Origin: JAATGI01 sp050729815
Lineage (GTDB): Bacteria; Pseudomonadota; Alphaproteobacteria; ATCC43930; CGMCC-115725
DNA: 5,187 nucleotides
Direction: 5' to 3'
Assembly: GCA_050729815.1 (NCBI GenBank)
Contig: JBOHLV010000230.1
Coordinates: forward strand, 1-5,187
Below the pieces are notes generated by a model, which was given only the letters and a program-made list of their open reading frames with translations, was not told where the DNA came from and made no database searches. Positions 1-4,646 of this stretch are shown piece after piece. The position numbers were made by a program, and so were the translations under genes. Position 1 is the first letter of the stretch. Every line of letters begins with the position of its first letter.

Positions 1-1326
1 GTCACGCTCCCCGGATTTCGTCACGATCTGTACGCGACAAATCTGAGTGCGTTCCAGGGCTCTTCCTTCGTGCGCCGATTCGGCCCGGATCTTCGGCGTC
101 ACGGACTCGAGTTCGTGCGAGCGCCGAAGGCGTTCTGCTCGGTCTTCCCCGATGGCGATTTGGTGGGCGTCACGACGTCGGTCGAGGAAACGCTCGCAGA
201 TTTGCGGCGTCTGTCCGTGCGAGACGCCGAAGCATGGCGCTCGCTGATTGTCCGTTTCCAACGCACCGATGTCGCGCTCTTAAATGTGCTCCGCCATCCC
301 ATGCCATCGTTGGCGAGTTTCGGCATGCCGTTCTTCGGCTTGCGATTGGCGTTCCAGTCCTCAGGGAGCTTCGTGAACTCATGGTTTGAGGATCCGAAAG
401 TACAGGCGCTCTGGGCGGTTTGGGGTCTTCATCTCGACTTTCCGCCCGAGATCCGCGGCGGTGCACTGTATCCATTCCTCCAATGCATGCAGATCCAGCA
501 AAACGGTCTTGCCTTAGGAAAGGGCGGTGCAGCGATTATGATCACTGCGATGACGCGGCTGCTTGCGGAGTTGGGCAGCGAGTTGCACCTCTCCTCGCCG
601 GTATCGGAGATCGTGATCGACCGCGGTAAGGCCGTTGGTGCGGTCTGTGGAGGCGAGACGCTGCTCGCTCGTGAAGCGGTGATCGCGAACGTGACCCCGA
701 CGGTACTGTTTCGGCTAGTCAAACGTGGACTGCCACCGCGGCGCTATCGCTACGGTCCCGGCACCATGATGATCCATCTTGCGTTGTCGGATCTTCCGGA
801 TTGGCGCGCGCCGCGAGCGCGCGACTTCGCCTATATCCATGTTGCGCCGTCACTTGCCGCAATGTCCTCGGCCTATGACAATGCGCGACGCGGCGTGCCG
901 CCGGACGACCCGGTGCTGATCGTCGCCCAACCAACCGTCGTTGATCCGTCGCGGGCTCCGCCTGGCCGGCACGTGCTCTCGATTCAAGTGCGCGTCCTGC
1001 CGCCGAGCGTCGATGGAGAGCGCTATGGGGATCACATTCTGGACATACTGGAGCGTTATGCGCCTGGCCTACGGAGGAAGATACTGGCTCGTCATGTGAT
1101 CTTGCCCGAGGATATGGAACGGTCCAATCCGAATCTCGTTGGCGGCGACAGTCTCGGTGGGAGTCATCATCTGGGCCAGCACTTCATTTTTCGTCCGTTC
1201 CTGGGCTGGTCGCGCTATCAGACCCCGATCGAGCGGCTATTCGTTTGCGGCGCATCCACGTGGCCGGGCGCCGGCGTAGGCGCCGGCTCCGGCTGGCTTC
1301 TCGGGCAGATGCTGACGCAGAGATAG
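1..1326 (+). CDS. FAD-dependent oxidoreductase, phytoene desaturase-like (5' end outside window)
   Basis: The frame is open from the first base and continues through 441 codons to TAG, so the first ATG at 70 is internal and the true start lies upstream. Visible family marks are a PGFRHDLYATN-like segment at the very start, the GKGGAAIM segment near nt 518-540 followed by a helix and the strand-like SPVSEIVID and GKAVGAV (a second FAD-domain region), and the C-terminal signature CGASTWPGAGVGAGSGW near nt 1246-1296, which in this superfamily contacts FAD. The N-terminal GxGxxG dinucleotide-binding loop should sit in the roughly 80-100 residues that are missing. Members desaturate or oxidise carotenoids and other hydrophobic substrates; many bacterial ones, annotated only as NAD(P)/FAD-dependent oxidoreductases, have unknown substrates, and nothing here fixes the substrate. 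The gene converges on the isomerase gene at 1936-2751, with an IS256 remnant between. The C-terminus ends soon after the FAD signature, as is normal, so this end looks intact. Confidence 0.87.
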   Translation, partial: VTLPGFRHDLYATNLSAFQGSSFVRRFGPDLRRHGLEFVRAPKAFCSVFPDGDLVGVTTSVEETLADLRRLSVRDAEAWRSLIVRFQRTDVALLNVLRHPMPSLASFGMPFFGLRLAFQSSGSFVNSWFEDPKVQALWAVWGLHLDFPPEIRGGALYPFLQCMQIQQNGLALGKGGAAIMITAMTRLLAELGSELHLSSPVSEIVIDRGKAVGAVCGGETLLAREAVIANVTPTVLFRLVKRGLPPRRYRYGPGTMMIHLALSDLPDWRAPRARDFAYIHVAPSLAAMSSAYDNARRGVPPDDPVLIVAQPTVVDPSRAPPGRHVLSIQVRVLPPSVDGERYGDHILDILERYAPGLRRKILARHVILPEDMERSNPNLVGGDSLGGSHHLGQHFIFRPFLGWSRYQTPIERLFVCGASTWPGAGVGAGSGWLLGQMLTQR

Positions 1327-1513
1327 CGGGTCGGCGAAACCCAGGCGCCGCGACAACCCGTCGGCTCGTCGGCGGAATGTGAGGTCGAAGCAGCCATCGG
1401 TCGCGATCGCGGTGATCATTGTTGCCGGGTATTCGCGCACCGTGGCCCGCAGCGTCGTCTGGCAGCCCTTCGCCTACTGGCGTCGAACGCTGCCGGTTGG
1501 CATCGGCCATGAG
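1327..1513. other. Gap between oxidoreductase gene and IS256 remnant, no recognised gene
   Basis: No gene is recognised here. On the minus strand one frame is open from about 1490 down into the oxidoreductase gene (stop near 1237). Between 1330 and 1440 it has coding-like third positions (for example VREYPATMITAIATDG and FRRRADGL), but the family is not known to me. It could be a piece of another decayed gene or simply an open frame in GC-rich DNA. The IS256 similarity stops abruptly at about 1514, so this stretch is foreign to that transposase or too decayed to match. No convincing terminator (a stem followed by a T run) is seen after the oxidoreductase stop. Confidence 0.4.
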
Positions 1514-1924
1514 CAGCCCCTCATGGGCATCCGAGATCACGAGCTTGACGCAACGCAGGCCGCGCCGGGTCAGCTTGGGCGGGAAGTCCGTCCAGAGGAC
1601 TTCGGCCTCCGATGTTCCGATCGCCATGCCGAGAACCTCGCGTCGTCCGTCACCATTGACGCCGACCGCGATGATCACCGCGACCGAGACAATGCGACCG
1701 TCGCGGCGCGCCTTCACATAGGTCGCACCCAGCCAGACATAGGGCCAATCGCCTTCAAGCGGCGGATCGAGGAAGGTGGCGATCTTGCCGTCGATCTCGC
1801 CGCACAGCCGGCTAACCTGGCTCTTCGAGATGCCGCTCATCTCCATCGCCTTGACGAGATCGTCGACCGAGCGCGTCGATACACCCTGGATATAGGCCTC
1901 CTGGATCACGGCGGTCAGCGATAG
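1514..1924 (-). pseudogene. IS256-family (Mutator-type) transposase fragment
   Basis: About 137 codons in one minus-strand frame match the middle of IS256-family transposases. Visible blocks are LTAVIQEAYIQGVSTRSVDD, GISKSQVSRLCGEID, GDWPYVWL-ATYVK, GRIVSVAVIIAVGVN-DGRREVLGM, and KLVISDAHEGL at the downstream end. The block that normally reads WLDATY, carrying the first Asp of the DDE triad, reads WLGATY here (codon GGT at 1727-1729; GAT would need a single A-to-G change). The second Asp (ISDAHEG, codon near 1529-1531) remains. The third residue (Glu) and roughly 200 C-terminal residues are gone, as are about 100 N-terminal residues. It is therefore inactive on two counts. A longer open frame (to 2062 upstream and 1184 downstream) surrounds the fragment, but its flanks are shadow translation of neighbouring sequence. 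The fragment begins about 12 bp after the stop of the isomerase gene on the same strand. Confidence 0.9.
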
Positions 1925-1935
1925 GGTGCACGGAC

Positions 1936-2751
1936 TCAGCAGTATATGTGAAACCGCTCGATGCATGTCCTCACGACCTCGTCGGGGTCGCGGCGCCACC
2001 AGTTGTTCTGCGAGAAGATCTCGACCTCGATCGTGTCGCGATAGCCCGCGCGGTCCATCCACTCACGAATTCGCCGGATGTCGATGCAGCCGTCACCCAT
2101 CATGCCCCGGTCGTAGCGGATGTCGCCCGTGGTCTCGCGCAGCCAATCACTCACGTGAAAGCCTTTGAGCCGGCCTGCGGCCCGCTCGATCTGACGCTCG
2201 AGGTCCCAGTCCCAAGAGAGGTTATAGACATCGACCGCAACCCCCAACCCCTCGACCTGATCGCATAAGTCGAGAGCGTCACGTAACGTGTTCAGTGGCG
2301 ACACTGTTGCTGCGTAGATCGGATGAAGCGGTTCGATGACCAGCTGCAGGGAGGACGGCGCTCGCTGCTTCAGGGCGTATAGACGTTCGGCCAACACCCC
2401 CTTCATCTTCTCCGGGGACATGGTCATGGGTGGGCCGGCCAACATCAGCAAGCTCTCGGCGCCGATCTCGGTTGCCTCATCGAACGCGCGCAGGATCTCG
2501 TCCATCGCACTCTGTACATCTCCATCGGTCGCCACGGGAACCCGCACGGGCGTAAGCGCCACCACCCGCATCCCGTAGTCGCCGAGCATTCGCCGGGCAG
2601 CCGGTTGACCGAGCTCGGCCAACTTGTCGCGCCACACGGCGACGGCGTGTACGCCATGGCGTGCGTAGCCGCGGATTGCGTTATCCAGCGCCCATGGCTT
2701 AGTCGTGATCTGATTGATCGCCAGTCGCTCGACGCTCACCAGAGCCGTCAT
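1936..2751 (-). CDS. Sugar phosphate isomerase/epimerase-like TIM-barrel protein
   Basis: This encodes 271 residues of the xylose isomerase-like/AP endonuclease 2 fold, the usual length for single-domain sugar isomerases and epimerases of this group. Candidate metal ligands and catalytic residues fall where the family has them: Glu140 in LVIEPLHP, Asp174 in VAVDVYNLSWD, His199 in KGFHVSDW, and Glu244 in IEVEIFS. The RGMMGDG motif (residues 215-221) is a common substrate-side loop in these proteins. Family members interconvert ketoses or aldoses, or act on inositol or hydroxypyruvate-type substrates, in the cytoplasm; the exact substrate cannot be read from the sequence. The ATG at 2749-2751 is supported by AAGGGAGG (2760-2767 on the plus strand, as CCTCCCTT), 8 nt upstream. 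The protein ends in RTCIERFHIYC. The last residues may have been replaced, because an IS256 remnant begins about 12 bp beyond the stop. An operator-like palindrome lies 52-67 bp upstream of the start. Confidence 0.85.
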   Translation of the reverse strand: MTALVSVERLAINQITTKPWALDNAIRGYARHGVHAVAVWRDKLAELGQPAARRMLGDYGMRVVALTPVRVPVATDGDVQSAMDEILRAFDEATEIGAESLLMLAGPPMTMSPEKMKGVLAERLYALKQRAPSSLQLVIEPLHPIYAATVSPLNTLRDALDLCDQVEGLGVAVDVYNLSWDWDLERQIERAAGRLKGFHVSDWLRETTGDIRYDRGMMGDGCIDIRRIREWMDRAGYRDTIEVEIFSQNNWWRRDPDEVVRTCIERFHIYC

Positions 2752-2759
2752 ACCGTTAG

Positions 2760-2767
2760 CCTCCCTT
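2760..2767 (-). promoter_or_regulatory. Strong Shine-Dalgarno for the isomerase gene
   Basis: Read on the minus strand the sequence is AAGGGAGG, followed by 8 nt and the ATG at 2749-2751. It is the best ribosome-binding site in the window and fixes the start of the isomerase. Confidence 0.75.
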
Positions 2768-2802
2768 CCGTCAAATCGGTAGGATGGTTCGATCCGCCAA
2801 GT

Positions 2803-2824
2803 TTGACCAATTGGTTAAATTACA
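2803..2824 (-). promoter_or_regulatory. Operator-like palindrome and possible -10 box upstream of the isomerase gene
   Basis: TTGACCAATTGGTTAA (2803-2818) is an inverted repeat with one mismatched pair around a perfect ACCAATTGGT core. It is AT-rich within GC-rich DNA and lies just upstream of the isomerase gene, as expected for the site of a dimeric repressor such as those that control sugar catabolic genes. Directly next to it, read on the minus strand, TGTAAT (2819-2824) matches five of six positions of a sigma-70 -10 box, so transcription would start inside the palindrome. No good -35 hexamer is visible at 17 bp, so the promoter call is weak. The palindrome is seen directly; its function is inferred. 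Confidence 0.4.
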
Positions 2825-2832
2825 CGAAAATT

Positions 2833-2842
2833 CCACGCGTGG
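2833..2842. repeat. Perfect 10-bp palindrome CCACGCGTGG
   Basis: CCACGCGTGG is its own reverse complement and lies about 15 bp beyond the AT-rich palindrome, upstream of the isomerase gene. It could be a second protein-binding site near the promoter, but a GC-rich 10-mer palindrome can also arise by chance. Confidence 0.25.
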
Positions 2843-2866
2843 CGACAGCGGGTAGCATCCTAATTT

Positions 2867-3060
2867 CAGGGCAACGAATCCAGGTTAAGGCGCTGGAGCA
2901 TTGAGGATTGAAGCGAGGTAGTCATAGGCCCAACCGGCGAGTTTGCGTCGGAGCTTGATGTTTTTTTGTACGTGGCGTGACGCGCGAGGTTGATGGCGAA
3001 GTGTCTGACCACGGCCATGTTCGTGGCGCCATATCCGGTTCTAAGGCGTGCCAGCAGGTT
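2867..3060 (-). pseudogene. ISAs1-like transposase C-terminal remnant with frameshift, plus probable element end
   Basis: Reading leftward from about 3060, one frame gives LARLRTGYGATNMAVVRHFA followed by INLARHATYKK. After a run of seven A (plus-strand T run 2961-2967) the next frame continues as NIKLRRKLAGWAYDYLASIL to a stop at 2885-2887. Joined by a -1 step, this is the typical C-terminal pattern of ISAs1-family (IS4-like DDE) transposases: the (N)MAVVRHFALNL helix, then a basic K-RRK-AGW stretch and a final Y-Y/L helix. The upstream part of the gene, with the catalytic residues, is absent. CAGGGCAACGAATC begins at 2867, 18 bp beyond the stop. It resembles the CAGGG-type tips I recall for this family, so 2867 is my guess for the outer end of the element. 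The upstream limit near 3055-3068 is where IS110 coding begins on the other strand. The family call is from recognised sequence pattern, not a search. Confidence 0.65.
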
Positions 3061-3066
3061 CCCCGT

Positions 3067-3210
3067 CGGGCCCGGCAGTTGCAGAAGTTGGGGCATACGG
3101 TGAAGCTGATAGCGCCTAAGCTTTCGAAGCCATATGTCAAGCGCGGCAAGAACGATGCCGCGGATGCCGAAGCGCTGTGCGAAGCTATGAGCCGGCCGAC
3201 GATGCGCTTC
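3067..3210 (+). pseudogene. IS110-family transposase internal fragment
   Basis: A short plus-strand stretch encodes ARQLQKLGHTVKLIAPKLSK, then PYVKRGKNDAADAEALCEA and SRPTMRF. This is the well-conserved N-terminal region of IS110-family DEDD transposases (typically AREL-LGH-VRLMPP-YVKPYVKRGKNDAADAEAI). KNDAADA carries two of the four acidic catalytic residues. The first Asp and the Glu upstream, and the whole C-terminal serine-containing domain, are missing. The match ends after RPTMRF at 3210, where a Val is expected next. The following bases belong to an IS21-type end. The upstream limit at about 3067 abuts the ISAs1-like remnant. Roughly 48 codons remain out of more than 300, so it is inactive. 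Confidence 0.85.
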
Positions 3211-3337
3211 TGTAGCGCGACAATCTGGGTGGGAGGCGGGCGACAATCTGGATGAGAATCCGGTGTCGCGGCCTAGTGATGATCGCGGCACTGATTGAGA
3301 CGGGCAATAGTTTTTTCAGGTTGATTGTCGCGGCGCG
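3211..3337. mobile_element. IS21-family element end with repeated terminal motifs
   Basis: This stretch lies between the IS110 break point and the stop of the istB remnant. It starts with TGTAGCGCGACAATCTGG; a TG(T) tip is usual for IS21-family ends. GCGACAATCTGG occurs twice on the same strand, at 3217-3228 and 3240-3251 (23-bp step), and the inverted GATTGTCGC occurs at 3323-3331. Several copies of a short terminal repeat are characteristic of IS21-family ends, where the IstA transposase binds. The other end of the element is not found in this window. The call rests on position next to istB and on the repeats. Confidence 0.6.
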
Positions 3338-3640
3338 TCAATCGGTGTTGATTTTGGTGGGCGTGTCGATGTTAGCGGGTGTGGCGTATGAGGCTGGGCG
3401 GCCCGGCCCTCGCTTTCTGTCGATGGCTTCGCGCCGGCGGTAGCTCTCGACATTCATCTCGAAGATGGTTGCATGGTGAACGAGCCGGTCCACGGCGGCG
3501 AGCGTCCTGGCGGGATCGGGAAAGACTTTTCCCCAGTCGCCGAAGGGCTGGTTGGCGGTGATCAGCATCGATCGCCGTTCATATCGGGCACCGATGAGTT
3601 CGAATAGGACGCTGGTTTCGGCCTGATCCTTAGTGACATA
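3338..3640 (-). pseudogene. istB: IS21-family helper ATPase IstB, C-terminal 100 codons
   Basis: The minus-strand frame gives YVTKDQAETSVLFELIGARY, then ERRSMLITANQPFGDWGKVF, then PDPARTLAAVDRLVHHATIF and a basic tail rich in RKRGPGRPASYATP. This is the C-terminal third of IstB, the AAA+ helper protein of IS21-family transposition. The (T/A)NQPF sensor-like motif and the DRLVHH segment are clearly recognisable. Upstream of Tyr (codon 3638-3640), similarity stops abruptly: the expected DDLGY Walker B region is replaced by the 24-bp repeat array. Hence the Walker A and B motifs and the istA gene are absent. The ORF can be read further upstream to 3772 but that part does not match. The remnant is on the opposite strand to the IS110 piece it interrupted. 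Confidence 0.92.
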
Positions 3641-3652
3641 GTGCGGATTCCG

Positions 3653-3721
3653 ATGAAGTCGCCCCTGCGGACCGAGATGATGGCGCCCCTGGGTTACGAC
3701 ATGATGTCGTCCCCTTGGGCC
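3653..3721. repeat. Three imperfect direct repeats with 24-bp period
   Basis: Copies begin at 3653 (ATGAAGTCGCCCCTGCGGAC), 3677 (ATGATGGCGCCCCTGGGTTA) and 3701 (ATGATGTCGTCCCCTTGGGC). The shared core is ATGAWGKCGYCCCCT; the third copy has one extra base before its TTGGG. The array begins 12 bp after the break in istB. Possible explanations are the binding-site array at the end of another IS21-like element, iteron or regulator sites for the downstream module, or a repeat within a lost gene. The step is a multiple of three, but no recognised protein is read from it. The repeats are seen directly; their role is unknown. Confidence 0.5.
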
Positions 3722-3833
3722 GGTGCCGCGCTGGCGTTTTGATAATTGGCACCTGGCCGTGTATCGTGCCATCTGGAACCAAATTCCCGAATTTCCGAAG
3801 GCGATTCAACGCGTTCCGGCCCCGCTAACTTAG
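3705..3833 (+). other. Short protein-like C-terminal tail, family not recognised
   Basis: A plus-strand frame (3 modulo 3), open from 3705 to TAG at 3831-3833, reads RWRFDNWHLAVYRAIWNQIP and then EFPKAIQRVPAPLT. The composition (tryptophans, Tyr, Ile, alternating hydrophobic residues) looks like real protein, unlike other frames here. There is no start codon, and the frame upstream of 3705 is closed by TGA inside the repeat array. It may be the end of a gene cut off when the repeat or IS sequences arrived. I do not recognise the family. It is about 40 codons, so chance cannot be ruled out. Confidence 0.25.
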
Positions 3834-3856
3834 AGTCTAACCAACAAGAATCTAAC
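3830..3856. promoter_or_regulatory. Operator-like AGANTCTAAC repeats
   Basis: AGAGTCTAAC (3832-3841) and AGAATCTAAC (3847-3856) are direct repeats with one mismatch and a 15-bp step. The first sits within the perfect 5+1+5 palindrome TTAGAGTCTAA (3830-3840), and each contains a symmetric AGA-N-TCT. A further CTAAC lies at 3825-3829. The stretch is locally AT-rich in GC-rich DNA and lies about 285 bp upstream of the transfer operon. Paired dimer sites for a regulator or iteron-like sites would look like this; which one cannot be decided. Confidence 0.35.
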
Positions 3857-4139
3857 GATTTTGCTGTTGATGGTCGGTGGGATCGGTGGACAACCCGCGG
3901 CACCCCCCGATGATCGGCATGCCCCCTGTTCCCGCTGGCACACCACGTCGATGCCGCGGCTCGACGGCAGCCCGAGCCGGCACGAGGAACGAATCACGCG
4001 GGGCCACTGCTATGTCGAACGGCTCGGCATCGCCGCCGTTTGAGCGCCCATCCCGGGGCAATACGCATCAATTGAGCGTCGTCAGAACTTTCCCGCGGCA
4101 TCGGGTGCGTCACCTTCCCGATCACCATCGGAGCAACCC
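3857..4139. other. Leader region upstream of the transfer operon, no recognised gene
   Basis: Nothing recognisable is encoded here. A plus-strand ORF of 88 codons (3877-4143) ends in TGA overlapping the DUF2840 start as ATGA, the kind of overlap seen in coupled operons. However, its product is rich in Pro, Arg, His and Ser without recognisable blocks and resembles shadow translation. ParA and replication-initiator genes often precede DUF2840-traF in related elements, and no trace of either is seen, so the region may be a long leader or decayed DNA. Near its end, GGAG (4130-4133) is the ribosome-binding site for DUF2840, 6 nt before the ATG. No clear sigma-70 promoter or terminator was found. 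Confidence 0.4.
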
Positions 4140-4646
4140 ATGACCAACGACCGTACCGTCGGACGGATGCCGCGCGACGCCTCGCCGCCGCTCACCACGG
4201 TCGAGCTGACTTGGCTCGAAGACCGTATCGAGAACTGGATCCGCTTCGGCCACGAGGTAGAGGAGACGATCCTCGATCGCCGCCGGCGTCTGCTCCGCTT
4301 TCGCCCAAACAGCCTCTTCGCCTTCGTGCGGTGGGCGTCAAACGATTTCGGCACCGTCGTGTCGCGCATCGATGTGGTGCGCACGGTCGATCGCAGTGAA
4401 TCTTATCAGACCTTGCCGTTCGTCCGGCCCGGCGGCGAGATTTTGCTCCGCATCAGCGGTTGGCCCAAAGTTGAGCGCGTGCTGCAGGCGATTGATGCCG
4501 TCGAGGCACTTGGCATCGATCCCGCGGGCATCGCGCCGGACTATTGGCGGCAGCTCCACAACCGGCTTGTCGCCGGCGAATTGCCCCGGCCTTACACCCG
4601 GGAGCAGCATCGCGCCTGGCTGCTGCGGCGGAGGCTTGCCTCATGA
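4140..4646 (+). CDS. DUF2840 domain protein of a conjugative transfer cluster
   Basis: The product has 168 residues, close to the usual family length, and is DUF2840 along nearly its full length. Recognisable blocks are VELTWLEDRIENWIRFG (residues 21-37), the ETILDRRRRLL stretch (42-52), FAFVRWASNDFGTVVSRIDV (60-79), YQTLPFVRPGGEILLRISGW (89-108) and the C-terminal YTREQHRAWLLRR. No signal peptide or membrane segment is evident, so it is probably cytoplasmic. Its biochemical function is unknown. The family is found next to traF-type peptidase, relaxase and partition genes on alphaproteobacterial plasmids and integrative elements, which points to a role in transfer or maintenance. The ATG at 4140 is preceded by GGAG with 6-nt spacing. 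The stop overlaps the start of the next gene by ATGA (4643-4646), so the two are probably translationally coupled. Confidence 0.9.
   Translation: MTNDRTVGRMPRDASPPLTTVELTWLEDRIENWIRFGHEVEETILDRRRRLLRFRPNSLFAFVRWASNDFGTVVSRIDVVRTVDRSESYQTLPFVRPGGEILLRISGWPKVERVLQAIDAVEALGIDPAGIAPDYWRQLHNRLVAGELPRPYTREQHRAWLLRRRLAS

Noticed and set aside
1266..1296. GC-rich repeat GGCGCCGG...GGCGCCGG that could form a hairpin terminator
   Set aside because: It lies inside the oxidoreductase gene, encodes the Gly/Ala FAD signature, and has no T run after it.
1379..1924. A 181-codon plus-strand ORF
   Set aside because: It is antisense to the clearly recognisable transposase fragment, with no family-like blocks.
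1184..2062. A single 292-codon minus-strand gene covering the IS256 region
   Set aside because: Only 1514-1924 matches a transposase. The upstream part is the isomerase gene in another frame and the downstream part is shadow of the oxidoreductase gene.
2605..2904. A 99-codon plus-strand ORF across the isomerase promoter
   Set aside because: Most of it is antisense to the isomerase gene and the rest is the AT-rich upstream region; no recognisable protein.
3217..3251. CRISPR-like array from the two GCGACAATCTGG copies
   Set aside because: There are only two short copies with an 11-bp gap and no spacers of normal size. An IS21 terminal repeat explains them better.
2977..3255. A complete small gene of 92 codons on the plus strand
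   Set aside because: Only 3067-3210 is IS110 coding. The start portion is antisense to the ISAs1-like piece and the end runs into the IS21 end.
3653..3721. CRISPR array from three 24-bp repeats
   Set aside because: The copies are imperfect and directly adjacent, with no unique spacers between them.
3722..4139. tRNA gene or attachment site within the long gap
   Set aside because: I could not find a cloverleaf, a conserved T-arm sequence, or a repeated core elsewhere in the window.
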